Positions 52,509-63,985 of a DNA stretch of 64,000 bases are shown one piece after another (the first letter of the stretch is position 1; each line of letters opens with the position of its first letter). The DNA lies in assembly GCF_051020985.1 (NCBI RefSeq), contig NW_027475140.1, forward strand, positions 372,001 to 436,000, in the 5' to 3' direction. Below the pieces are notes generated by a model that was not told where the DNA came from, made no database searches, and saw only the letters and a list, made by a program, of their open reading frames with translations. Made by a program: the position numbers and the translations under genes. The DNA comes from Nomia melanderi (lineage: Eukaryota > Arthropoda > Insecta > Hymenoptera > Halictidae).

Positions 52509-55500
52509 GTGTCCGGCCCCATGAGACGGTGGATGTCTCGGCCCCTGATGGTCCGAGATCGTTCCCGCTGCACAGATTCATGCGCCAGGGCCTCCTGCAG
52601 ACAATTCACTTTGGTTTATTGCGCTATCTCTAATAGCACCCGAGATATCACCAGATATATATTGGATTTTTCCCCGACCCTGAGTGTCCGGCCCCATGAG
52701 ACTGTGGTTTTCTCGGCCCCTGGTGGTCCGAGGTCGTTCCCGCGGCACAGATTCATGCGCCAGGGCCTCCTACAGACAATGCACTTTGATTTATTGCGCT
52801 ATCTGTAATAGCACACGAGATATCACCAGATATATACTGGATTTTCCCCTGACCCTGAGTGTCCGGCCCCATGAGACTGTGGTTTTCTCGGCCCCTCGTG
52901 GTCCGAGGTCGTTCCCGCTGCACAGATTCATGCGCCAGGGCCTCCTGCAGATAATTCACTTTGGTTTATTGCGCTATCTCTAATAGCACCCGAGATATCA
53001 CCAGATATATATTGGATTTTCCCCTGACCCTGAGTGTCCGGCCCCATGAGACTGTGGTTTTCTCGGCCCCTGGTGGTCCGAGGTCGTTCCCGCTGCACAG
53101 ATTCATGCGCCAGGGCCTCCTACAGACAATGCACTTTGATTTATTGCGCTATCTGTAATAGCACCCGAGATATCACCAGATATATATTGGATTTTTCACT
53201 GACCCTGAGTGTCCGGCCCCATGAGACGGTGGTTGTCTCGGCCCCTGGGGGTCCGAGGACGTTCCCGCTGCACAGATTCATGCACCAGGGCCTCCTGCAG
53301 ATAATTCACTTTGGTTTATTGCGCTATCTCTAATAGCACCCGAGATATCAAGAGATATATACTGGATTGTCCCCTGACCCTGAGTGTCCGGCTCCATGGG
53401 ACTGTGGTTTTCTCGGCCCCTGGTGGTCCGAGGTCGTTCCCGCTGCACAGATTCATGCGCCAGGGCCTCCTACAGACAATGCACTTTGATTTATTGCGCT
53501 ATCTGTAATAGCACCCGAGATATCACCAGATATATATTGGATTTTACCCTGACCCTGAGCGTCCGGCCCCATGAGACGGTGGTTGTCTCGGCCCCAGGAG
53601 GTCCGAGGACGTTCCCGCTTGCACAGATTCATGCGCCAGGGCATCCTGCAGATAATTCACTTTGGTTTATTGCGCTATCTCTAATAGCACCCGAGATATC
53701 ACCAGATATATACTGGATTTTCCCCTGACCCTGAGTGTCCGGCCCCATGAGACTGAGGTTTTCTCGGCCCCTGGTGGTCCGAGGTCGTTCCCGCTGCACA
53801 GATTCATCCGCCAGGGCCTCCTACAGACAATGCACTTTGATTTATTGCGCTATCTGTAATAGCACCCGAGATATCACCAGATATATATTGGATTTTTCAC
53901 TGACCCTGAGTGTCCGGCCCCATGAGACGGTGGTTGTCTCGGCCCCTGGGGGTCCGAGGACGTTCCCGCTGCACAGATTCATGCGCCAGGGCCTCCTGCA
54001 GATAATTCACTTTGGTTTATTGCGCTATCTCTAATAGCACCCGAGATATCAAGAGATATATACTGGATTTTCCCCTGACCCTGAGAGTCCGGCTCCATGG
54101 GACTGTGGTTTTCTCGGCCCCTGGTGGTCCGAGGTCGTTCCCGCTGCACAGATTCATGCGCCAGGGCCTCCTACAGACAATGCACTTTGATTTATTGCGC
54201 TATCTGTAATAGCACCCGAGATATCACCACATATATATTGGATTTTTCCCTGACCCTGAGTGTCCGGCCCCATGAGACTGTGGTTTTCTCGGCCCCTGGT
54301 GGTCCGAGGTCGTTCCCGCTGCACATATTCATGCGCCAGGGCCTCCTACAGACAATGCACTTTGATTTATTGCGCTATCTGTAATAGCACCCGAGATATC
54401 ACCAGATATATATTGGATTTTTCCCTGACCCTGAGTGTCCGGCCCCATGAGACGGTGGATGTCTCGGCCCCTGATGGTCCGAGATCCTTCCCGCTGCACA
54501 GATTCATGCGCCAGGGCCTCCTGCAGATAATTCCCTTTGGCTTATTGCGCTATCTCTAATAGCGCCCGAGATATCACCAGATATATATTGGATTTTTCCC
54601 TGACCCTGAGTGTCCGGCCCCATGAGACTGCGGTTTTCTCGGCCCCTGGTGGTCCGAGGTCGTTCCCGCTGCACACATTCATGCGCCAGGGCCTCCTACA
54701 GACAATGCACTTTGATTTATTGCTCTATCTGTAATAGCACCCGAGATATCACCAGATATATATTGGATTTTCCCCTGACCCTGAGTGTCCGGCCCCATGA
54801 GACTGTGGTTTTCTCGGCCCCTGGTGGTCCGAGGTCGTTCCCGCTGCACAGATTCATGCGCCAGGGCCTCCTACAGACAATGCACTTTGATTTATTGCGC
54901 TATCTGTTATAGCACCCGAGATATCACCAGATATATATTGGATTTTACCCTGACCCTGAGTGTCCGGCCCCATGAGACGGTCGTTGTCTCGGCCCCTGGA
55001 GGTCCGAGGACGTTCCCGCTGCACAGATTCATGCGCCAGGGCCTCCTACAGGTAATGCACTTTGATTTATTGCGCTATCTGTAATAGCACCCGAGATATC
55101 ACCAGATCTATATTGGATTTTCCACTGACCCTGAGTGTCCGGCCCCATGAGACTGTGGTTTTCTCGGACCCTGGTGGTCCGAGGACGTTCCCGTTGCACA
55201 GATTCATGCGCAAGGGCCTCCTGCAGATAATTCACTTTGGTTTATTGCGCTATGTGTAATAGCACCCGAGATATCACCAGATCTATATTGGATTTTCCCC
55301 TGACCCTGAGTGTCCGGCCCCATGAGACTGTGGTTTTCTCGGCCCCTGGTGGTCCGGGGTCGTTCCCGTTGCACAGATTCATGCGCCAGGGCCTCCTGCA
55401 GATAATTCACTTTGGTTTATTGCGCTATCTCTAATAGCACCCGAGATATCACCAGATATATATTGGATTTTTCACTCACCCTGAGCGTCCGGCCCCATGA

Positions 55501-56534
55501 GACGGTCGTTTTCTCGGCCCCTGGTGGTCCGAGGTCGTTCCCGCTGCGCAGGTTCATGCGCCAGGGTCTCCTACAGACAATGCACTTTGATTTATTGCGC
55601 TATCTGTAATAGCACCCGAGATATCACCACATATATATTGGATTTTTCACTGACCCTGAGTGTCCGGCCCCATGAGACGGTGGTTTTCTCGGTCCCTGGT
55701 GTTCCGAGGTCGTTCCCGCTGCACAGATTCATGCGCCAGGGCCTCCTACAGACAATGCACTTTGATTTATTGCGCTATCTCTAATAGCACCCGAGATATC
55801 ACCAGATATATATTGGATTTTCCCCTGACCCTGAGTGTCCGGCCCCATGAGACTGTGGTTTTCTCGGCCCCTGGTGGTCCGAGGTCGTTCCCGTTGCACA
55901 GATTCATGCGCCTGGGCCTCCTGCAGATAACTCACTTTGGTTTATTGCGCTATCTCTAATAGCACCCGAGATATCACCAGATATATATTGGATTTTTCCC
56001 TTACCCTGAGTGTCCGACCCCATGAGACTGTGGTTTTCTCGGCCCCTGGTGGTCCTAGGTCGTTCCCGCTGCACAGATGCATGCGCCAGGGCCTCCTGCA
56101 GATAATTCCCTTTGGCTTATTGCGCTATCTCTAATAGCGCCCGAGATATCACCAGATATATATTGGATTTTTCCCTGACCCTGAGTGTCCGGCCCCATGA
56201 GACTGCGGTTTTCTCGGCCCCTGGTGGTCCGAGGTCGTTCCCGCTGCACACATTCATGCGCCAGGGCCTCCTACAGACAATGCACTTTGATTTATTGCTC
56301 TATCTGTAATAGCACCCGAGATATCACCAGATATATATTGGATTTTCCCCTGACCCTGAGTGTCCGGCCCCATGAGACTGTGGTTTTCTCGGCCCCTGGT
56401 GGTCCGAGGTCGTTCCCGCTGCACGGATTCATGCGCCAGGGCCTCCTACAGACAATGCACTTTGATTTATTGCGCTATCTGTAATAGCATCCGAGATATC
56501 ACCAGATATATATTGGATTTTTCCCTGACCCTGA
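52509..56534 (+). repeat. HOR unit R1 (23 monomers + 1 bp, 4,026 bp)
   Basis: First of three units of a second HOR family. It opens at a GGATGTCTCGG monomer with CCCTGATGG and GATCGTTCCC. Marks in order: CCCGCGGCACAG, CCCCTCGTGGTCC, ATCAAGAGATATATACTGG with GGCTCCATGGGAC, the one-base insertion CCCGCTTGCACAG at 53618, CATCCGCCAGGG, a second ATCAAGAG monomer, a block like C (54434-55084) and the TGAGCGTCC/GGTGTTCCG monomers. It has a CACACATTC and a CTACAGGTAATGC monomer that R2 lacks at this place. Confidence 0.83.
53618..53621 (+). other. One-base T insertion, copy 1
   Basis: CCCGCTTGCACAG replaces CCCGCTGCACAG and shifts monomer phase by +1. The same change recurs at 57644-57647 and 61495-61498, 4,026 and 3,851 bp further on. 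In each copy the flanks read GGCCCCAGGAGG and CAGGGCATCC. Confidence 0.95.
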
Positions 56535-57195
56535 GTGTCCGGCCCCATGAGACGGTGGATGTCTCGGCCCCTGATGGTCCGAGATCGTTCCCGCTGCACA
56601 GATTCATGCGCCAGGGCCTCCTGCAGACAATTCACTTTGGTTTATTGCGCTATCTCTAATAGCACCCGAGATATCACCAGATATATACTGGATTTTCCCC
56701 TGACCCTGAGTGTCCGGCCCCATGAGACTGTGGTTTTCTCGGCCCCTCGTGGTCCGAGGTCGTTCCCGCTGCACAGATTCATGCGCCAGGGCCTCCTACA
56801 GACAATGCACTTTGGTTTATTACGCTATCTCTAATAGCACCCGAGATATCACCAGATGTATACTGGATTTTCCCCTGACCCTGAGTGTCCGGCCCCATGA
56901 GACGGTGGTTGTCTCGGCCCCGGGTGGTCCTAGGTCGTTCCCGCTGCACAGATTCATGCGCCAGGGCCTCCTACAGACAATGCACTTTGATTTATTGCGC
57001 TATCTGTAATAGCACCCGAGATATCACCAGATCTATATTGGATTTTCCCCTGACCCTGAGTATCCGGCCCCATGAGACTGTGGTTTTTTCGGCCCCTGGT
57101 GGTCCGAGGTCGTTCCCGCTGCACAGATTCATGCGCCAGGGCCTCCTGCAGATAATTCACTTTGGTTTATTGCGCTATCTCTAATAGCACCCGAG

Positions 57196-57224
57196 ATATC
57201 ACCAGATATATATTGGATTTTCCC
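57196..57224. other. AT-rich block of the monomer (reference copy)
   Basis: Monomer positions 10-38 hold the EcoRV site, TATATATTGG and a T-run, and are strongly AT-rich compared with the core that follows. Together with the AT-rich end of the preceding monomer this gives one AT-rich stretch per 175 bp. Both placeable two-base insertions in the array fall in this block, as slippage of the TA run. A linker or phasing role for nucleosomes is inference. Confidence 0.7.
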
Positions 57225-57262
57225 CTGACCCTGAGTGTCCGGCCCCATGAGACTGTGGTTTT

Positions 57263-57283
57263 CTCGGCCCCTGGTGGTCCGAG
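57263..57283. other. Imperfect 21-bp palindrome in the monomer core (reference copy)
   Basis: The arms CTCGGCCC (monomer positions 77-84) and GGTCCGAG (90-97) are reverse complements except for one C/T mismatch (82 against 92), and flank the five-base loop CTGGT. The element lies near the middle of the monomer and recurs in most units, so the array is a string of short dyads about 175 bp apart. Dyad symmetry has been reported as enriched in several centromeric satellites that lack CENP-B boxes. Any role here is inference. Confidence 0.75.
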
Positions 57284-57643
57284 GTCGTTCCCGCTGCACA
57301 GATTCATGCGCCAGGGCCTCCTACAGACAATGCACTTTGATTTATTGCGCTATCTGTAATAGCACACGAGATATCACCAGATATATAATGGATTTTACCC
57401 TGACCATGAGGGTCCGGCCCCATGAGACTGTGGTTTTTTCGGCCCCTGGTGGTCCGACGTCGTTCCCGCTGCACAGATTCATGCGCCAGGGCCTCCTACA
57501 GACAATGCACTTTGATTTATTGCGCTATCTGTAATAGCACCCGAGATATCACCAGATATATATTGGATTTTACCCTGACCCTGAGCGTCCGGCCCCATGA
57601 GACGGTGGTTGTCTCGGCCCCAGGAGGTCCGAGGACGTTCCCG

Positions 57644-57647
57644 CTTG
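57644..57647 (+). other. One-base T insertion, copy 2
   Basis: Second occurrence of CCCGCTTGCACAG in an otherwise 175-bp unit. It adds a second +1 to the monomer phase, confirming that the inserted monomer was copied as part of the HOR rather than arising three times. Confidence 0.95.
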
Positions 57648-60600
57648 CACAGATTCATGCGCCAGGGCATCCTGCAGATAATTCACTTTGGTTTATTGCG
57701 CTATCTCTAATAGCACCCGAGATATCACCAGATATATACTGGATTTTCCCCTGACCCTGAGTGTCCGGCCCCATGAGACTGAGGTTTTCTCGGCCCCTGG
57801 TGGTCCGAGGTCGTTCCCGCTGCACAGATTCATCCGCCAGGGCCTCCTACAGACAATGCACTTTGATTTATTGCGCTATCTGTAATAGCACCCGAGATAT
57901 CACCAGATATATATTGGATTTTTCACTGACCCTGAGTGTCCGGCCCCATGAGACGGTGGTTGTCTCGGCCCCTGGGGGTCCGAGGACGTTCCCGCTGCAC
58001 AGATTCATGCGCCAGGGCCTCCTGCAGATAATTCACTTTGGTTTATTGCGCTATCTCTAATAGCACCCGAGATATCAAGAGATATATACTGGATTTTCCC
58101 CTGACCCTGAGTGTCCGGCTCCATGGGACTGTGGTTTTCTCGGCCCCTGGTGGTCCGAGGTCGTTCCCGCTGCACAGATTCATGCGCCAGGGCCTCCTAC
58201 AGACAATGCACTTTGATTTATTGCGCTATCTGTAATAGCACCCGAGATATCACCAGATATATATTGGATTTTTCACTGACCCTGAGCGTCCGGCCCCATG
58301 AGACGGTCGTTTTCTCGGGCCCTGGTGGTCCGAGGTCGTTCCCGCTGCACAGATTCATGCGCCAGGGCCTCCTACAGACAATGCACTTTGATTTATTGCG
58401 CTATCTGTAATAGCACCCGAGATATCACCACATATATATTGGATTTTTCCCTGACCCTGAGTGTCCGGCCCCGTGAGACGGTGGATGTCTCGGCCCCTGA
58501 TGGTCCGAGATCGTTCCCGCTGCACAGATTCATGCGCCAGGGCCTCCTGCAGACAATTCACTTTGGTTTATTGCGCTATCTCTAATAGCACCCGAGATAT
58601 CACCAGATATATATTGGATTTTTCCCCGACCCTGAGTGTCCGGCCCCATGAGACGGTGGTTTTCTCGGCCGCTGGTGGTCCGAGGTCGTTCCCGCTGGCC
58701 AGATTCATGCGCCAGGGTCTCCTACAGACAATGCACTATGATTTATTGCGCTATCTGTAATAGCACCCGAGATATCACCAGATCTATATTGGATTTTCCC
58801 CTGACCCTGAGTGTCCGGCCCCATGAGACTGTGGTTTTCTCGGCCCCTGGTGGTCCGAGGACGTTCCCGTTGCACAGATTCATGCGCAAGGGCCTCCTGC
58901 AGATAATTCACTTTGGTTTATTGCGCTATCTCTAATAGCACCCGAGATATCACCAGATCTATATTGGATTTTCCCCTGACCCTGAGTGTCCGGCCCCATG
59001 AGACTGTGGTTTTCTCGGCCCCTGGTGGTCCGGGGTCGTTCCCGTTGCACAGATTCATGCGCCAGGGCCTCCTGCAGATAATTCACTTTGGTTTATTGCG
59101 CTATCTCTAATAGCACCCGAGATATCACCAGATATATATTGGATTTTTCACTGACCCTGAGTGTCCGGCCCCATGAGACGGTCGTTTTCTCGGCCCCTGG
59201 TGGTCCGAGGTCGTTCCCGCTGCGCAGGTTCATGCGCCAGGGTCTCCTACAGACAATGCACTATGGTTTATTGCGCTATCTGTAATAGCACCCGAGATAT
59301 CACCACATATATATTGGATTTTTCACTGACCCTGAGTGTCCGGCCCCATGAGACGGTGGTTTTCTCGGTCCCTGGTGTTCCGAGGTCGTTCCCGCTGCAC
59401 AGATTCATGCGCCAGGGCCTCCTACAGACAATGCACTTTGATTTATTGCGCTATCTCTAATAGCACCCGAGATATCACCAGATATATATTGGATTTTCCC
59501 CTGACCCTGAGTGTCCGGCCCCATGAGACTGTGGTTTTCTCGGCCCCTGGTGGTCCGAGGTCGTTCCCGTTGCACAGATTCATGCGTCAGGGCCTCCTGC
59601 AGATAACTCACTTTGGTTTATTGCGCTATCTCTAATAGCACCCGAGATATCACCAGATATATATTGGATTTTTCCCTGTCCCTGAGTGTCCGGCCCCATG
59701 AGACGGTGGTTTTCTCGGCCCCTGGTGGTCCGCGGTCGTTCCCGCTGCACAGATTCATGCGCCAGGGCCTCCTGCAGATAATTCACTTTCGTTTATTGCG
59801 CTATCTCTAATAGCACCCGAGATATCACCAGATATATATTGGATTTTTCCCTTACCCTGAGTGTCCGACCCCATGAGACGGTGGTTTTCTCGGCCCCTGG
59901 TGGTCCTAGGTCGTTCCCGCTGCACAGATGCATGCGCCAGGGCCTCCTGCAGATAATTCCCTTTGGCTTATTGCGCTATCTCTAATAGCGCCCGAGATAT
60001 CACCAGATATATATTGGATTTTTCCCTGACCCTGAGTGTCCGGCCCCATGAGACTGCGGTTTTCTCGGCCCCTGGTGGTCCGAGGTCGTTCCCGCTGCAC
60101 AGATTCATGCGCCAGGGCCTCCTACAGACAATGCACTTTGATTTATTGCTCTATCTGTAATAGCACCCGAGATATCACCAGATATATATTGGATTTTCCC
60201 CTGACCCTGAGTGTCCGGCCCCATGAGACTGTGGTTTTCTCGGCCCCTGGTGGTCCGAGGTCGTTCCCGCAGCACGGATTCATGCGCCAGGGCCTCCTAC
60301 AGACAATGCACTTTGATTTATTGCGCTATCTGTAATAGCATCCGAGATATCACCAGATATATATTGGATTTTTCCCTGACCCTGAGTGTCCGGCCCCATG
60401 AGACGGTGGATGTCTCGGCCCCTGATGGTCCGAGATCGTTCCCGCTGCACAGATTCATGCGCCAGGGCCTCCTGCAGACAATTCACTTTGGTTTATTGCG
60501 CTATCTCTAATAGCACCCGAGATATCACCAGATATATATTGGATTTTTCCCCGACCCTGAGTGTCCGGCCCCATGAGACTGTGGTTTTCTCGGCCCCTGG

Positions 60601-61494
60601 TGGTCCGAGGTCGTTCCCGCGGCACAGATTCATGCGCCAGGGCCTCCTACAGACAATGCACTTTGATTTATTGCGCTATCTGTAATAGCACACGAGATAT
60701 CACCAGATATATACTGGATTTTCCCCTGACCCTGAGTGTCCGGCCCCATGAGACTGTGGTTTTCTCGGCCCCTCGTGGTCCGAGGTCGTTCCCGCTGCAC
60801 AGATTCATGCGCCAGGGCCTCCTACAGACAATGCACTTTGGTTTATTACGCTATCTCTAATAGCACCCGAGATATCACCAGATATATACTGGATTTTCCC
60901 CTGACCCTGAGTGTCCGGCCCCATGAGACGGTGGTTGTCTCGGCCCCGGGTGGTCCTAGGTCGTTCCCGCTGCACAGATTCATGCGCCAGGGCCTCCTAC
61001 AGACAATGCACTTTGATTTATTGCGCTATCTGTAATAGCACCCGAGATATCACCAGATCTATATTGGATTTTCCCCTGACCCTGAGTATCCGGCCCCATG
61101 AGACTGTGGTTTTTTCGGCCCCTGGTGGTCCGAGGTCGTTCCCGCTGCACAGATTCATGCGCCAGGGCCTCCTGCAGATAATTCACTTTGGTTTATTGCG
61201 CTATCTCTAATAGCACCCGAGATATCACCAGATATATATTGGATTTTCCCCTGACCCTGAGTGTCCGGCCCCATGAGACTGTGGTTTTCTCGGCCCCTGG
61301 TGGTCCGAGGTCGTTCCCGCTGCACAGATTCATGCGCCAGGGCCTCCTACAGACAATGCACTTTGATTTATTGCGCTATCTGTAATAGCACCCGAGATAT
61401 CACCAGATATATATTGGATTTTACCCTGACCCTGAGCGTCCGGCCCCATGAGACGGTGGTTGTCTCGGCCCCAGGAGGTCCGAGGACGTTCCCG

Positions 61495-61498
61495 CTTG
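61495..61498 (+). other. One-base T insertion, copy 3
   Basis: Third occurrence of CCCGCTTGCACAG, with the same flanks as the copies at 53618 and 57644. Last phase change in the window. Confidence 0.95.
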
Positions 61499-62189
61499 CA
61501 CAGATTCATGCGCCAGGGCATCCTGCAGATAATTCACTTTGGTTTATTGCGCTATCTCTAATAGCACCCGAGATATCACCAGATATATACTGGATTTTCC
61601 CCTGACCCTGAGTGTCCGGCCCCATGAGACTGAGGTTTTCTCGGCCCCTGGTGGTCCGAGGTCGTTCCCGCTGCACAGATTCATCCGCCAGGGCCTCCTA
61701 CAGACAATGCACTTTGATTTATTGCGCTATCTGTAATAGCACCCGAGATATCACCAGATATATATTGGATTTTTCACTGACCCTGAGTGTCCGGCCCCAT
61801 GAGACGGTGGTTGTCTCGGCCCCTGGGGGTCCGAGGACGTTCCCGCTGCACAGATTCATGCGCCAGGGCCTCCTGCAGATAATTCACTTTGGTTTATTGC
61901 GCTATCTCTAATAGCACCCGAGATATCAAGAGATATATACTGGATTTTCCCCTGACCCTGAGTGTCCGGCTCCATGGGACTGTGGTTTTCTCGGCCCCTG
62001 GTGGTCCGAGGTCGTTCCCGCTGCACAGATTCATGCGCCAGGGCCTCCTACAGACAATGCACTTTGATTTATTGCGCTATCTGTAATAGCACCCGAGATA
62101 TCACCAGATATATATTGGATTTTTCACTGACCCTGAGCGTCCGGCCCCATGAGACGGTCGTTTTCTCGGGCCCTGGTGGTCCGAGGTCG

Positions 62190-62890
62190 TTCCCGCTGCA
62201 CAGATTCATGCGCCAGGGCCTCCTACAGACAATGCACTTTGATTTATTGCGCTATCTGTAATAGCACCCGAGATATCACCACATATATATTGGATTTTTC
62301 CCTGACCCTGAGTGTCCGGCCCCGTGAGACGGTGGATGTCTCGGCCCCTGATGGTCCGAGATCGTTCCCGCTGCACAGATTCATGCGCCAGGGCCTCCTG
62401 CAGACAATTCACTTTGGTTTATTGCGCTATCTCTAATAGCACCCGAGATATCACCAGATATATATTGGATTTTTCCCCGACCCTGAGTGTCCGGCCCCAT
62501 GAGACGGTGGTTTTCTCGGCCGCTGGTGGTCCGAGGACGTTCCCGCTGCACAGATTCATGCGCCAGGGCCTCCTACAGACAATGCACTTTGATTTATTGC
62601 GCTATCTGTAATAGCACCCGAGATATCACCACATATATATTGGATTTTTCCCTGACCCTGAGTGTCCGGCCCCGTGAGACGGTGGATGTCTCGGCCCCTG
62701 ATGGTCCGAGATCGTTCCCGCTGCACAGATTCATGCGCCAGGGCCTCCTGCAGACAATTCACTTTGGTTTATTGCGCTATCTCTAATAGCACCCGAGATA
62801 TCACCAGATATATATTGGATTTTTCCCCGACCCTGAGTGTCCGGCCCCATGAGACGGTGGTTTTCTCGGCCGCTGGTGGTCCGAGGTCGT
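62190..62890 (+). repeat. 2-monomer tandem duplication in R3
   Basis: About 62190-62535 matches 62540-62885 (offset 350). Both carry ATCACCACATATA, CCCCGTGAGACGG, GGATGTCTCGG with CTGATGG, and CTCGGCCGCTGG. R1 and R2 have this dimer once, so the duplication is private to R3. Confidence 0.85.
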
Positions 62891-63985
62891 TCCCGCTGGC
62901 CAGATTCATGCGCCAGGGTCTCCTACAGACAATGCACTATGATTTATTGCGCTATCTGTAATAGCACCCGAGATATCACCAGATCTATATTGGATTTTCC
63001 CCTGACCCTGAGTATCCGGCCCCATGAGACTGTGGTTTTCTTGGCCCCTGGTGGTCCGAGGTCGTTCCCGTTGCACAGATTCATGCGCCAGGGCCTCCTG
63101 CAGATAATTCACTTTGGTTTATTGCGCTATCTCTAATAGCACCCGAGATATCACCAGATATATATTGGATTTTTCACTGACCCTGAGCGTCCGGCCCCAT
63201 GAGACGGTCGTTTTCTCGGCCCCTGGTGGTCCGAGAACGTTCCCGCTGAACAGGTTCATGCGCCAGCGTCTCCTACAGACAATGCACTTTGATTTATTGC
63301 GCTATCTGTAATAGCACCCGAGATATCACCAGATATATATTGGATTTTTCACTGACCCTGAGTGTCCTGCCCCATGAGACGGTGGTTTTCTCGGCCCCTG
63401 GTGTTCCGAGGTCGTTCCCGCTGCACAGATTCATGCGCCAGGGCCTCCTACAGACAATGCACTTTGATTTATTGCGCTATCTCTAATAGCGCCCGAGATA
63501 TCACCAGATATATATTGGATTTTTCCCTGACCCTGAGTGTCCGGCCCCATGAGACTGCGGTTTTCTCGGCCCCTGGTGGTCCGAGGTCGTTCCTGCTGCA
63601 CAGATTCATGCGCCAGGGCCTCCTGCAGACAATTCACTTTGGTTTATTGCGCTATCTCTAATAGCACCCGAGATATCACCAGATATATATTGGATTTTTC
63701 CCCGACCCTGAGTGTCCGGCCCCATGAGACGGTGGTTTTCTCGGCCGCTGGTGGTCCGAGGTCGTTCCCGCTGGCCAGATTCATGCGCCAGGGTCTCCTA
63801 CAGACAATGCACTATGATTTATTGCGCTATCTGTAATAGCACCCGAGATATCACCAGATCTATATTGGATTTTCCCCTGACCCTGAGTATCCGGCCCCAT
63901 GAGACTGTGGTTTTCTTGGCCCCTGGTGGTCCGAGGTCGTTCCCGTTGCACAGATTCATGCGCCAGGGCCTCCTGCAGATAATTC
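62790..63985 (+). repeat. 5-monomer-spaced duplication at the right end
   Basis: About 62790-63110 matches 63665-63985 at offset 875. Shared marks: TTTCCCCGACCC, CTCGGCCGCTGG, CCCGCTGGCCAG, ATGCACTATGATT, AGATCT, GAGTATCCGG and TTTTCTTGGCCCC. Between them are monomers with CCGAGAACG and GAACAGG (63231-63253) and GAGTGTCCTGCCCC (63361). Confidence 0.83.

Larger units (their letters stand above)
57187..57361 (+). repeat. Reference monomer (one typical 175-bp unit)
   Basis: This copy is close to the majority sequence and is used here as the numbering standard; the monomer at 52986-53160 appears identical. By hand count it has 92 G+C of 175 (53%) and nine CpG dinucleotides (observed/expected about 0.75). 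It is bipartite: an AT-rich part (positions 145-175 running into 10-38 of the next unit) and a GC-rich part (about 41-135). Landmarks: EcoRV site GATATC at positions 9-14; TATATATTGG at 21-30; GTGTCCGGCCCC at 49-60; an imperfect palindrome at 77-97; TTCATGCGCCAGGG at 117-130; TTTGATTTATTGCGC at 150-164; TAATAG across the junction with the next unit. The start is conventional, since a tandem repeat has no natural one. Confidence 0.95.
56535..60385 (+). repeat. HOR unit R2 (22 monomers + 1 bp, 3,851 bp)
   Basis: Second R unit. It lacks the CCCGCGGCACAG monomer found in R1 and R3 but has an extra monomer at about 57362-57536 (ATATATAATGG, ACCATGAGGGTCC, GGTCCGACGTCG). It shares GGTTTATTACGC and GGCCCCGGGTGGTCCTAGG with R3 and not with R1. 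Its second half has CTCGGGCCCTGG and CCCCGTGAGACGG, also shared with R3 only. Confidence 0.83.

Noticed and set aside
53384..53728. 114-codon open frame, with relatives at 57422-57754 and 61261-61605
   Set aside because: Created by the T insertion in CCCGCTTGCACAG, which shifts the frame past the usual stop. Copies reflect HOR duplication, not a gene family.
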